Source: Peristeroidobacter agariperforans
GTDB taxonomy: Bacteria; Pseudomonadota; Gammaproteobacteria; Steroidobacterales; Steroidobacteraceae
Direction: 5' to 3'
Assembly: GCF_004138335.1 (NCBI RefSeq)
Contig: NZ_RYFW01000001.1
Coordinates: 248,001-312,000 of the forward strand
DNA: 64,000 bases
The notes under the pieces are model-generated. The model was not told where the DNA came from. It did no database searches and worked only from the letters and a program-made list of their open reading frames with translations. Of the stretch, positions 44,810 to 53,700 are shown piece after piece. Position 1 is the first letter of the stretch; every line of letters starts with the position of its first letter. A program made the position numbers and the translations under genes.

Positions 44810-45988
44810 TCACGCGCTCCATGCCTCTCCGCGCTGGCCGAACGAATCGATCGCTGCCAGCAGCGCCGCCACCTGCTCTCGCTCCTGAGTGGAGAGCTCC
44901 GGCCGCCATATGTCGAATATCAGCACCACGCGCGAGCGCTCGCTGCCATTGATCGCCTCGTGCTCGATGGTGTCGTCGAACACCCAGGCTTCGCCGGCGC
45001 GCCATTCGCGCCGCTCGTTGCCGACGCGCAAATGACAGTTCGGCGGCACGATCAATGGCAAGTGACAGATCAGGCGTGTGTTCAAGAAACCCGTGTGCGG
45101 CGGAATGTGCGCACCAGGCGCAAGCCGTGAAAACAGGATCGAGGGCGTGCGTCCGGGGATCCGGCACAGCGGCAGCTCGGCAAGCGCAGCCAATGTTTTC
45201 GGGCAGCGCTCGGCATTGCCCGGCACCGGCGCGCCGTCCTTCCACAAGAAGAAGGCGCTCCAGGCCGAGTTGTTCAACAACGGGTGGTCCTGGCGCGTCG
45301 GCGCATCGGCCGATTGTCGAATGTAAGGCTCGAATCCCTGATCGGTCGCGATCAACTGCTGCAGCTCGGCAGCGATCTCGGAGGTTGCCGCCTCGAGGGG
45401 CGCGAGCCACGGAAACATCTCGCGCGCAAAGAACTGGATATTTGCCAGTTCGGGGAAGAAATAAGCACGTGGCTCCTGCACGTAGCGTTGTTTCTTGCCC
45501 ATCAAGATTTCGACGGACTGCGCGAAGCGCGCACTGCCGCCTTGCACATGGCCCGCAGCTTCGAGCTGCGTGCGAACGTGACTTTCCAGCTGTGCGTTGA
45601 TGCGCTGATACATTTGCTCGGCATGACGCGCCATCTGCACCACGCCGGGAGGCAGTGCTTTGGCCTGCGAAGCTGCCTGCACCGCTGCTGCATAGAATGC
45701 GGTCGCCGAACGCGAGGCATTCGAGGCGACGAGATGATCGCCCTTCATCACCAGCGCACGAATATTCACGGGATCGAGGGCGAGCGTGCGCTCGATGGCC
45801 GCCAGCATGGCCGCTCGATCGCCGAGCGACTGGCAGGCTAACGCCAGGCCGACGAACACGCCCGCATTGGCCTGCCCGCTCGCAACGACTTGCTCGAAGT
45901 GACGCCGCGCGGTGCTCGCATCGCCCGCTTGCAAAGCGGCGGCGGCCGCTTCGACGAGAATGCGCATCTGATCTGTCGGAGTCTGCAT
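44810..45988 (-). CDS. TPR-aspartyl/asparaginyl beta-hydroxylase (paralogue 3)
   Basis: 392 residues. TPR-like helices at 1-110 (AALQAGDASTARRHFEQVVAS), AspH domain at 175-380. HIPPHTGFLNTRLICHLPL provides the HxG His (about 298), IEHEAINGS the distal His (about 343) and RSRVVLIFDIW the 2-oxoglutarate Arg. Very close to the gene at 46004 in order and motifs, from which it is separated by 15 bases; the pair looks like a tandem duplication that has since diverged. Same strand as receptor 2. Confidence 0.9.
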   Translation of the reverse strand: MQTPTDQMRILVEAAAAALQAGDASTARRHFEQVVASGQANAGVFVGLALACQSLGDRAAMLAAIERTLALDPVNIRALVMKGDHLVASNASRSATAFYAAAVQAASQAKALPPGVVQMARHAEQMYQRINAQLESHVRTQLEAAGHVQGGSARFAQSVEILMGKKQRYVQEPRAYFFPELANIQFFAREMFPWLAPLEAATSEIAAELQQLIATDQGFEPYIRQSADAPTRQDHPLLNNSAWSAFFLWKDGAPVPGNAERCPKTLAALAELPLCRIPGRTPSILFSRLAPGAHIPPHTGFLNTRLICHLPLIVPPNCHLRVGNERREWRAGEAWVFDDTIEHEAINGSERSRVVLIFDIWRPELSTQEREQVAALLAAIDSFGQRGEAWSA

Positions 45989-46003
45989 GACGAGGCCGAT
46001 GTC

Positions 46004-47260
46004 CTATTGGAACTCGCGCACGGCCGCCGTCATCGCGCGCACCATGTCGCGTTCGGCAGGCGCGAGCAGCGGATTCCAAACGTCGAAGATCAACACGACC
46101 CGCAACTCATCGCTGCCATTCATTGCCTCGTGCTCGAGCGTGTCGTCGAACACCACGACTTCGCCGACCTTCCACTCGTGCCTTTCGTAGCCCACTCGCA
46201 ACCAGCAGCCATCGGGCACGATCAACGGCAGATGCGCGACCAGCCGCGCGTTGGTCTCGCCGTTATGGGGTGGAATATGAGTTCTCGGCGCCAGCGCCGA
46301 GAACATGGCATTCGGACACAGACCGCCGATGGCCACTTGCGGAACGAGCGCGAGTGCTTCGGACGTCAATGGACACAACTGCAGATTTTCCTGCACCGGC
46401 ACGCCGCCACGCCAAAGGTGGAAGGCGCTCCAGCGCAGCGAATGATTCAACTCGCGCCACTGATTGACGGGATCGCCCTTGCCATACGCGATGTATGGAT
46501 TGAAGCGATCCTGCTGGGACTGCAAGGCCGCCAGCAGTTCCGCGCGGATGGCATCGGTCTTTGCCTCGAATTCGCCGATCCACGGAAAGTGACTGCGATC
46601 GAAAAATGGGATCGCCGGCAGCCGCGGCACCAGCAATTGATTACTTTCCGAGACGAACGGCTTGGACCGGCCAGTGACGATCGCCGCCGCTTCCTGCCAG
46701 CGCCCTGCGACCGACGGGTCGAGAGCAGCGCGTGTCGCGGCCAACTTTGTTTCTAAATGCTCGCCGAGCGCTTTCGTGTAACGCTCGACGACGTCGCGCG
46801 CATGTTCCAATTGCGGCTTGAGCTGTGCCGGCCAGTGACTCGGCGGCGGCGCGACTTTCAACGCATTCCGATACATCGTCGCCGCGGCGGACGCTCTTCC
46901 ATAGCGTTCCATCCAATGGGCTCGCGCCAGCAGCGCGGGCAGAAAATAAGCATCGAGCGCGAGCGTCGCCTCGATCACTTCGTGCTCCGCTTCCCGATCT
47001 CCCTGCCGGGCAAATGCATTGACCAGCGTCATCAGGATCACAGGATCGGCGGGCGCGACCGCGCGTGCGGAACGTAACAATTCGATCGCCGGCGCCAGCT
47101 CGCCTCTCTGCAAGGCGTGCACGCCGAGACTGAATAATGCCTTTGGGTTGCGTGGCTCGAGGCGGCGGACTTCCAGCCACGTGCGCTCTGCCTCATCCCA
47201 GCGCCCGGCGTTGGCCAGCTGGCCGGCGGTGCGTATCAGCTGTTCGACCTGGTTCGACAT
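46004..47260 (-). CDS. TPR-aspartyl/asparaginyl beta-hydroxylase (paralogue 2)
   Basis: 418 residues. TPR repeats at 1-150 (AERTWLEVRRLEPRNPKALF, ALFSLGVHALQRGE), AspH domain at 200-410 with HIPPHNGETNARLVAHLPL, LEHEAMNGS and LRVVLIFDVW as the iron and 2-oxoglutarate residues. It is the first gene after receptor 2, with the receptor's terminator 20 bases upstream of its ATG, so expression may depend on read-through or a promoter in the short gap. Confidence 0.9.
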   Translation of the reverse strand: MSNQVEQLIRTAGQLANAGRWDEAERTWLEVRRLEPRNPKALFSLGVHALQRGELAPAIELLRSARAVAPADPVILMTLVNAFARQGDREAEHEVIEATLALDAYFLPALLARAHWMERYGRASAAATMYRNALKVAPPPSHWPAQLKPQLEHARDVVERYTKALGEHLETKLAATRAALDPSVAGRWQEAAAIVTGRSKPFVSESNQLLVPRLPAIPFFDRSHFPWIGEFEAKTDAIRAELLAALQSQQDRFNPYIAYGKGDPVNQWRELNHSLRWSAFHLWRGGVPVQENLQLCPLTSEALALVPQVAIGGLCPNAMFSALAPRTHIPPHNGETNARLVAHLPLIVPDGCWLRVGYERHEWKVGEVVVFDDTLEHEAMNGSDELRVVLIFDVWNPLLAPAERDMVRAMTAAVREFQ

Positions 47261-47278
47261 GCGGGTAAAGCCTAGCGC

Positions 47279-47304
47279 AAAAAAACGGCGGGCCGAAGCC
47301 CGCC
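47279..47304 (-). terminator. Intrinsic terminator of TonB-dependent receptor gene 2
   Basis: On the minus strand GGCGGGC-TTCG-GCCCGCC (47304-47287) is a 7-base-pair stem with a stable TTCG tetraloop, followed by C-complement then seven T (47285-47279). It sits between the receptor stop (47360) and the hydroxylase ATG (47260), the same arrangement as downstream of receptor 1. Confidence 0.88.
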
Positions 47305-47359
47305 GCAGTGGTTTGCTTGGAGACCGGCGGCCACGTGGGCCGCCGGCTTCGAGGCATGC

Positions 47360-50341
47360 TTAGAAGGTGAATCGCAACCCGACCGCGTACTGCCGACCCA
47401 GGGCGTCGTACAGCTGCGGGAAGGTATTGCCCGAATTGGAACCCGTATCGGCGGCTTCGTTGCCGACCACCGGCGGATCCTTCTCGAACAGATTGTTGAT
47501 GCCGAAGCTCAGGGAAGCCTGTTCCATGAACTGCCAGCTGCCGAACAGATCGAAGTAGTCGTACGAATCGATCTTCTGGAACTTCGGGAACACCGGCACG
47601 GCGCTCTCGATACCGCTCAGGTGACGCCACAACAGCGACACGGTGAAGTCGTTGTACATCCACGACGTACGCTGCAGCCAGCGGGTCTCGGGCAGCGGGC
47701 CGCCCTGAGGACCGTTACCGCAGTTCGTGCCGTAGGTGCCGACGCAATCCACCAGCGGGGTCAGCGAGCTGCTCTGCGACTCGTGCGTCAGGTACTTGTT
47801 GACGTTGGCCGACACACGCAGGTTGCCGAACTTGCCGATGTCGAAGCCGAGCGCCACGCCCAGTTCCACGCCTTCAGCGCGCAGATACTTCAGGTTGGTG
47901 GTGTAGGTTTCGATACCCGAGCCGTCGAGCGTCAAGCCGCCGCCGATACGGCGGATCTTGGCGCACTCCTCCGCGATGCCGCCCACGTAGCAGGCGTCCA
48001 GCACTTCCTGAGCGCCGAACTCGCCGATGACGTCGCTGATGTCGATGTCGTAGTAGTCGAGGGAGATCAGCACGTCATTCGCGAGCGGAATGAAGTCTGG
48101 CGTCCACACCACGCCGACGGTCAACGTATCAGCCTGTTCCGGCGTCGGCAGGTTGTTCAGGTCGGTGCCCTGGAACGAGTTGACCTGGCCCGACACGAGG
48201 TCGTTCACCACGCCGACCTGGCCAGCGGTCATGCCCGTGGACATACACAGCGCGCGCAGTTCCGGAGTGATGCTGCCGGCATTGGCCACCGAGCACGGAT
48301 CGATCGTGGCATTGTCCAGCGCAGTGGTGTTCGGCGCCGCGAGCTCGCCCACGTTCGGAGCGCGAGCCGCGCGTTGCTTCATCACACGGAACAACACCTG
48401 ATCGACCGGCTTGTAGCTCAGGCCGTACTTGTAGGTCCGGTTCGCACCGGACGGATCGTAGTCGGCATAGCGATAGCCGGCTTCCAGATCCAGCGCCCGG
48501 ACGCCCGGCAGATCGCTAGCCAACGGCAGCAGCACTTCGCCGAACACTTCGCGAACGTCGAAACCGCCCGCGATCGGCAGGATGGAGCCGCCGGCGCCGC
48601 CCAAGCAGCTGGCCGGTTGCGTCTGCCAGCACAGGTCCGGCGTCGCGGTACCGAATTCTTCGCGGTACTCCACGCCGAAGCTCATTGCCAGCGGGCTGCC
48701 CGCCCACGGAATCTGCACGGCATTGATCGGGCCGCTGACCGAAGCGCCGACGATCTTCTGCTCATAGGCCTGCTGCTCGATCGCCGAAGCGCTCGAGTAC
48801 GCGGCCATTTCCGGCGTAATCGAGCCGAACCCGCCGAACAGGTTCAACGGCACGCAACCCGGGTTGCCGCTGCGGCAAACCGGCACACCGTTGGGGCCCA
48901 TGATCGCGTCGACGGCGTCTGCGGCGTTGGTCACGCTGGTATAGCCCGCGCTCACGTTGGAACGCTCGGCTTCGCCGTACTGACCGAACACGTCGTAGTC
49001 CCAGTCGCCGATCAGCTGGCCGCGCACACCGACCAGGATGTTGTACGAATTGTTCTCGTAGGTCGTGGAACGTGGACCGAACTCGACCGTACGACGCGAG
49101 TACGTGATGCGCACGTCGTCGGCTGCGTCGACCACGCCGTTGCCGTTCAAGTCACGCCAGTTGGGGAAGTCACCGCCGGTGCTGACGATCGGCTCGGCGC
49201 CGCCGCGGCCCGTGTTATACGCATCGATCAGCGTCTGCTGAGCGGAAGCGTTGATGAACGGGTTGCTGAGCGGAGTCCAGAACGCGCTGCCGAAGATGCC
49301 CGAGGCAGCGATCTGCTGGCGCACTTCCGTGCTGGTGTAGCCGAACCGTGCGTAGGCTTCGGCGTGTTCGTTCATCTCGAAGTGGCCCATCACCATACCG
49401 CCGACGCGCTGGAGCGGCGTCTGGTAATAGTTGTAGGGATTGAAGTTGAACACGCTGCAATTGGGGCCGATGTTGCCGTTGTCCCGGAACTGGCCGATAG
49501 AGCCGCCGCCTGCGATCGCGACGCGGGTCGGCAACGTCGTCGTCGAACCGCCGGACGCCACCGAGTTCGGGCCGCCGCAACCGTCCGGCGCCGGCGTCGG
49601 CGCGACGCCATTGAGGAAGTTTTGATAACCGGCGCCGCTGGCGGTCACGATACCCAGCTGGCCGAGCGGACGATCGCCCAGCATGACCGGCTCGCGATCG
49701 GTCCAGTTCAAGCCGACCACGATGTTGCCGCGACCGTCGGCGACATTGGCGCCCATTACGAACGACGCCGAACGCACATCGCCGTCCTTCTCGTCGAACT
49801 GCGAGAAGTCGGTGCTGAGGTCGACGCCTTCGAAGTCGCGCTTCATCACGAAGTTGACGGCGCCGGCGATGGCGTCGGAACCGTACACGGCCGAGGCGCC
49901 GCCGGTCACGATGTCGACGCGCTCGATCAGCGCGGTCGGAATGATGGACGTGTCGACCTGACCGTCATAATTGAACGGGGTGACGCGCTTGCCGTCGATC
50001 AGGATGAGGTTGCGCTGTGCTCCGAGGCCGCGGAGGTTGAGGGTCGCGGCGCCGGCCGTACCGTTGTTCACGTTCGAACCGTCACCCACGGCGGTGACCG
50101 GCAGATCGCGAAACACTTGCTCGATTTCCGTGGCCTGTTGCATGGAGATTTCATCGGTGCCGATCGACAGGATCGGGCTGGATGAAATTGCCCCGGGAAC
50201 GGAAATGCGGGTGCCGGTGACTACGACTTCCTGGATGTTTTGATCTTCGGCCGCGTACACGGACTGCGCAGCCGTAACGGTCGCCGCGCCAGTCCACAAT
50301 GCCAGGTGGACGGCACGCCGAATCGATTTACTCGTCGACAT
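47360..50341 (-). CDS. TonB-dependent receptor 2
   Basis: 993 residues. Signal peptide ending VYAAED near residue 31, TonB-box-like IQEVVVTGTRISV, plug with NLRGLGAQRNLILIDGKR and GSDAIAGAVNFVMKRDF, barrel ending GLRFTF. No STN domain. A GGAGGG lies 8 bases upstream of the ATG at 50341. Similar overall design to receptor 1, including the N-terminal leader (SKSIRRAVHLAL against SNSLRRAVHCVL). Ligand unknown. Downstream of its terminator are two TPR-hydroxylases and a lipoprotein. Confidence 0.93.
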   Translation of the reverse strand: MSTSKSIRRAVHLALWTGAATVTAAQSVYAAEDQNIQEVVVTGTRISVPGAISSSPILSIGTDEISMQQATEIEQVFRDLPVTAVGDGSNVNNGTAGAATLNLRGLGAQRNLILIDGKRVTPFNYDGQVDTSIIPTALIERVDIVTGGASAVYGSDAIAGAVNFVMKRDFEGVDLSTDFSQFDEKDGDVRSASFVMGANVADGRGNIVVGLNWTDREPVMLGDRPLGQLGIVTASGAGYQNFLNGVAPTPAPDGCGGPNSVASGGSTTTLPTRVAIAGGGSIGQFRDNGNIGPNCSVFNFNPYNYYQTPLQRVGGMVMGHFEMNEHAEAYARFGYTSTEVRQQIAASGIFGSAFWTPLSNPFINASAQQTLIDAYNTGRGGAEPIVSTGGDFPNWRDLNGNGVVDAADDVRITYSRRTVEFGPRSTTYENNSYNILVGVRGQLIGDWDYDVFGQYGEAERSNVSAGYTSVTNAADAVDAIMGPNGVPVCRSGNPGCVPLNLFGGFGSITPEMAAYSSASAIEQQAYEQKIVGASVSGPINAVQIPWAGSPLAMSFGVEYREEFGTATPDLCWQTQPASCLGGAGGSILPIAGGFDVREVFGEVLLPLASDLPGVRALDLEAGYRYADYDPSGANRTYKYGLSYKPVDQVLFRVMKQRAARAPNVGELAAPNTTALDNATIDPCSVANAGSITPELRALCMSTGMTAGQVGVVNDLVSGQVNSFQGTDLNNLPTPEQADTLTVGVVWTPDFIPLANDVLISLDYYDIDISDVIGEFGAQEVLDACYVGGIAEECAKIRRIGGGLTLDGSGIETYTTNLKYLRAEGVELGVALGFDIGKFGNLRVSANVNKYLTHESQSSSLTPLVDCVGTYGTNCGNGPQGGPLPETRWLQRTSWMYNDFTVSLLWRHLSGIESAVPVFPKFQKIDSYDYFDLFGSWQFMEQASLSFGINNLFEKDPPVVGNEAADTGSNSGNTFPQLYDALGRQYAVGLRFTF

Positions 50342-50767
50342 TAGAAAACCCTCCTGCGAGAGGTATGTTTGATCAGCTTTGTAAGCCCACCGCAGGTTGC
50401 AGACTGCGGTGCTCCCTTCTTGGCGTCCTTCTTCTACCGATCAGAAAAAAAATCGGATCCGACCCAAGCGTGGCTCCGAGCATACAACCGCGTTTCAGCT
50501 ATTTAAAGGACTGTCGTTGTATACAAGCGTCAGTCTCGCCCAAGAAACGCACACATATACCGATTTGCGATGCACTGGACGTGACAAATCCGCCAGCGCA
50601 CAAGCCTATTAGGACGCAATGTTGCTGGAAGACAACCGTAGGAGCACGCCTGCCGCGCGCTATGAGACGACGCTACTAACTTTGGTTAGTGGCGCCACCC
50701 GACCCAGGCCGGCGACAGGCTGTCGGACTTCCGCCGGCGGGTCGGTGTACACAGCGACCGAATTTCT
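50342..50767. other. Intergenic region between uvrA and receptor 2
   Basis: About 425 bases from the receptor 2 start to the uvrA stop. It contains the receptor leader with CTCTCGCAGGAGGG, a promoter-like element at 50478-50530 shared with receptor 1 and an eight-A run next to a CGGATCCG palindrome near 50445-50461. No gene is seen. Confidence 0.6.
50478..50530 (-). promoter_or_regulatory. Putative promoter of TonB-dependent receptor 2
   Basis: On the minus strand TTTAAA is followed after 17 bases by TATGCT within CGGTTGTATGCTC (50478-50490), the 13-mer shared with receptor 1. ACAAGCGT (50523-50530) is shared too, at a different spacing. The leader would be about 130 bases. Confidence 0.5.
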
Positions 50768-53700
50768 TTAGAGAGACGCCAGACGCCGCTGCGCTGTCGG
50801 CCTGGCCCCCGTCGCTTGGGCACGGTCGCGCAAAAACTCCTTCAGAATGCGTGCGGTGTGCGACTCGCGAGCCGCACGCAATATGTCATCGGGCGAGCCC
50901 TGCACGACCACCTTGCCGCCCTCGGCGCCGCCTTCCGGACCCAGATCGATGATCCAGTCGGCTTCGGCGATCACATCCAGATCGTGCTCGATCACCACTA
51001 CCGTGTTGCCCGCATCGACCAACCGGTGCAGGACGCGGATCAACTTCTCGACATCGGCCATGTGCAAGCCGACCGTGGGCTCGTCGAGCACATACAGCGT
51101 TCCCGGCAGCTTCTCGACGACCTCGCCCGGTTCCGGGGTGCGCAACATCCTCGACTCCCGCACCTTCGACAGCTCGGTCACCAGCTTGATGCGCTGGGCC
51201 TCGCCGCCCGACAGGGTCGGGCTCTGCTGTCCCAACGTGAGATAGCCGAGGCCCACATCCTGCAACAGGCGCAGACAGTGATGAATGCGCGTGTGCGCGC
51301 TGAAAAAGTCGACCGCTTCGTCGATGCTCATCATCAATACATCGCCGATGCTTCGGCCCTTGTACTGCACGCTGAGCGTGTCGTGATTGAAGCGGCGTCC
51401 GCCGCAGCTGTCGCAAACCACGCGCACGTCGGGCAGGAAGCTCATCTCGATCTTGCGCATGCCCTGGCCTTCGCACGCCTCGCAGCGGCCGCCAGCGGTG
51501 TTGAACGAGAATCGCGATGGCGTGTAACCGCGCATGCGCGCTTCCGGCGTCTCGGCGAACACTTTACGAATTGCGTCCCAGAAGCCGATGTAAGTCGCCG
51601 GGCACGAGCGCGGCGTCTTGCCGATCGGCGTCTGGTCCACTTCGAGAATGCGCTCGATCTGATCCCAGCCCGTGATCTCTTTACAGCCGCGCCATTCGAG
51701 CTTCGCGCCCTTGCGACGGCCCAGCGCCGCACGCAAGTTGTCGTGAAGCACGTCGCGCGCCATGGTGGACTTGCCCGATCCGGAAACGCCGGTGACGACG
51801 GTCAGTCGGTCCAGCGGCACCCTGCACGTTTGTTTCCGCAGGTTGTGCAGCGATGCTTCCTTGACGACCAGCGCCGGCGCTCGTGAGGTCACTTCGCGAC
51901 GGTTGCCGATGGGATGCTGTAGCGGCTGCGCCAGCAAGCGCCCGGTGATCGACTCGGGCGAGCGCTCCAACTCGCTCGCCGTGCCCGCCGCCACGACACG
52001 TCCGCCTCGCGTACCCGCGCCTGGCCCGAGATCGAGCACGTAGTCCGCGCGACGAATAGTTTCTTCGTCGTGCTCGACGACCAGCAGCGAATTGCCCTTG
52101 GCGGCCAACTTGTCGAGCGTGTCCAGCAGAATGCGATTGTCACGCGGGTGCAGGCCGATGGTCGGCTCGTCCAGGATGTAACAGACGCCCTGCAGGTTCG
52201 AGCCGAGCTGCGCGGCCAGCCGAATACGCTGCGCTTCGCCGCCCGACAATGTCGGCGCCGAGCGATCCAGTGCGAGATATCCCAACCCTACGTCCTCGAG
52301 GAACGCCAGCCGCGAGTGGATCTCGGTGAGCACGTCACGCGCGATCTCGCCTTCGCGGCCTTTCAGCTTCAGCGTGTTGAATTGCTTGCGCATGTCGGAA
52401 ACCGACTGCCCGGTCACCGCCGCGATCGACTGATCGCGGAAGCGGACGTTGCGAGCGATCGGATTGAGCCGCTCGCCCTCGCAGCTCTCGCAAACCTCGG
52501 CCTCCTGCTCGAACCACTCGTTCCACCAGATCTCCTCGCCGCTCTGCTCCTCATCGAAGCCTCGTATCTGCAAGCCAGTGCCATAGCAGTCTGCGCACCA
52601 ACCATGCTTGGAGTTGAACGAGAACAACCGCGGATCGAGCTCGGCGAAGCTCTTGGCGCAGGAAGGGCAGGCGCGGCGCGTCGAGAAGATGGACAGGCCG
52701 GCGTTCGCCGCCAGGACGTTGCTGCCCTTCGCAACCTTCTTCGCCACCGGGGCCTTCTTCACCTTGACGCTTTCATCGAGCAAGTGGACCACGCCCTTGC
52801 CGAAGTCCAGCGCGGTGGTCAACGCCTCACGCAGCTCACGCTCGTTGCGAGCCGAGACCTGCACGGTCGCGACCGGCAACTCGATCGTGTGCTCCTGGAA
52901 TCGCGACAAGCGCGGCCAGTTCTGCGTCGGCAGCAACTCACCGTCGACACGCAATTGTTCGTAGCCTTTCTTTGCGGCCCAGGCGGCGAGATCGGTATAG
53001 AAGCCTTTGCGGGCCACGACCAGCGGTGCGAGCAGGCTCACGCTCTTGCCGCGATAGTCACGGCAGATGCGAGCGAAGATCGATTCGAAGCTCTGTGGCT
53101 CGATCGGCACATCGCACTCCGGGCAATACTGAGTGCCCAGCTTCACGTACAGCAGACGCAGGAAGTGATAGATCTCGGTCAGCGTCGCCACGGTGCTCTT
53201 GCGGCCGCCGCGGCTGGTGCGCTGTTCGATCGCGACGGTCGGCGGAATGCCGAAGATCGCATCCACATCGGGACGCGAGGACGGCTGCACGAACTGCCGT
53301 GCATAGGCGTTGAGCGATTCGAGATAACGACGTTGCCCTTCACCGAACACGATGTCGAACGCGAGCGTCGACTTGCCCGAGCCGGACACACCGGTGACGA
53401 CTGTGAACTTGTCGCGCGGCAGCTCGACATCGACGTTCTTGAGATTGTGCTCACGAGCGCCGTGGATGCTGATCGTGTTCGCGCGCGGACGATGAGCGGA
53501 AGCGGCCAACGGCACGACCGTGCGCTGATCGGCGATGTTCCAGCCGCTCTCGATTTCTCGAAGAGCCTTGCCGGTGTGCGATCCCGGCGCCTTCATCACT
53601 TCCGCCGGCGTGCCGACAGCGATGACTTCACCGCCTGCCTCACCGCCTTCGGGCCCCAGATCGATCAGCCAGTCCGACGCCGCGATCACGTCGAGGTTGT

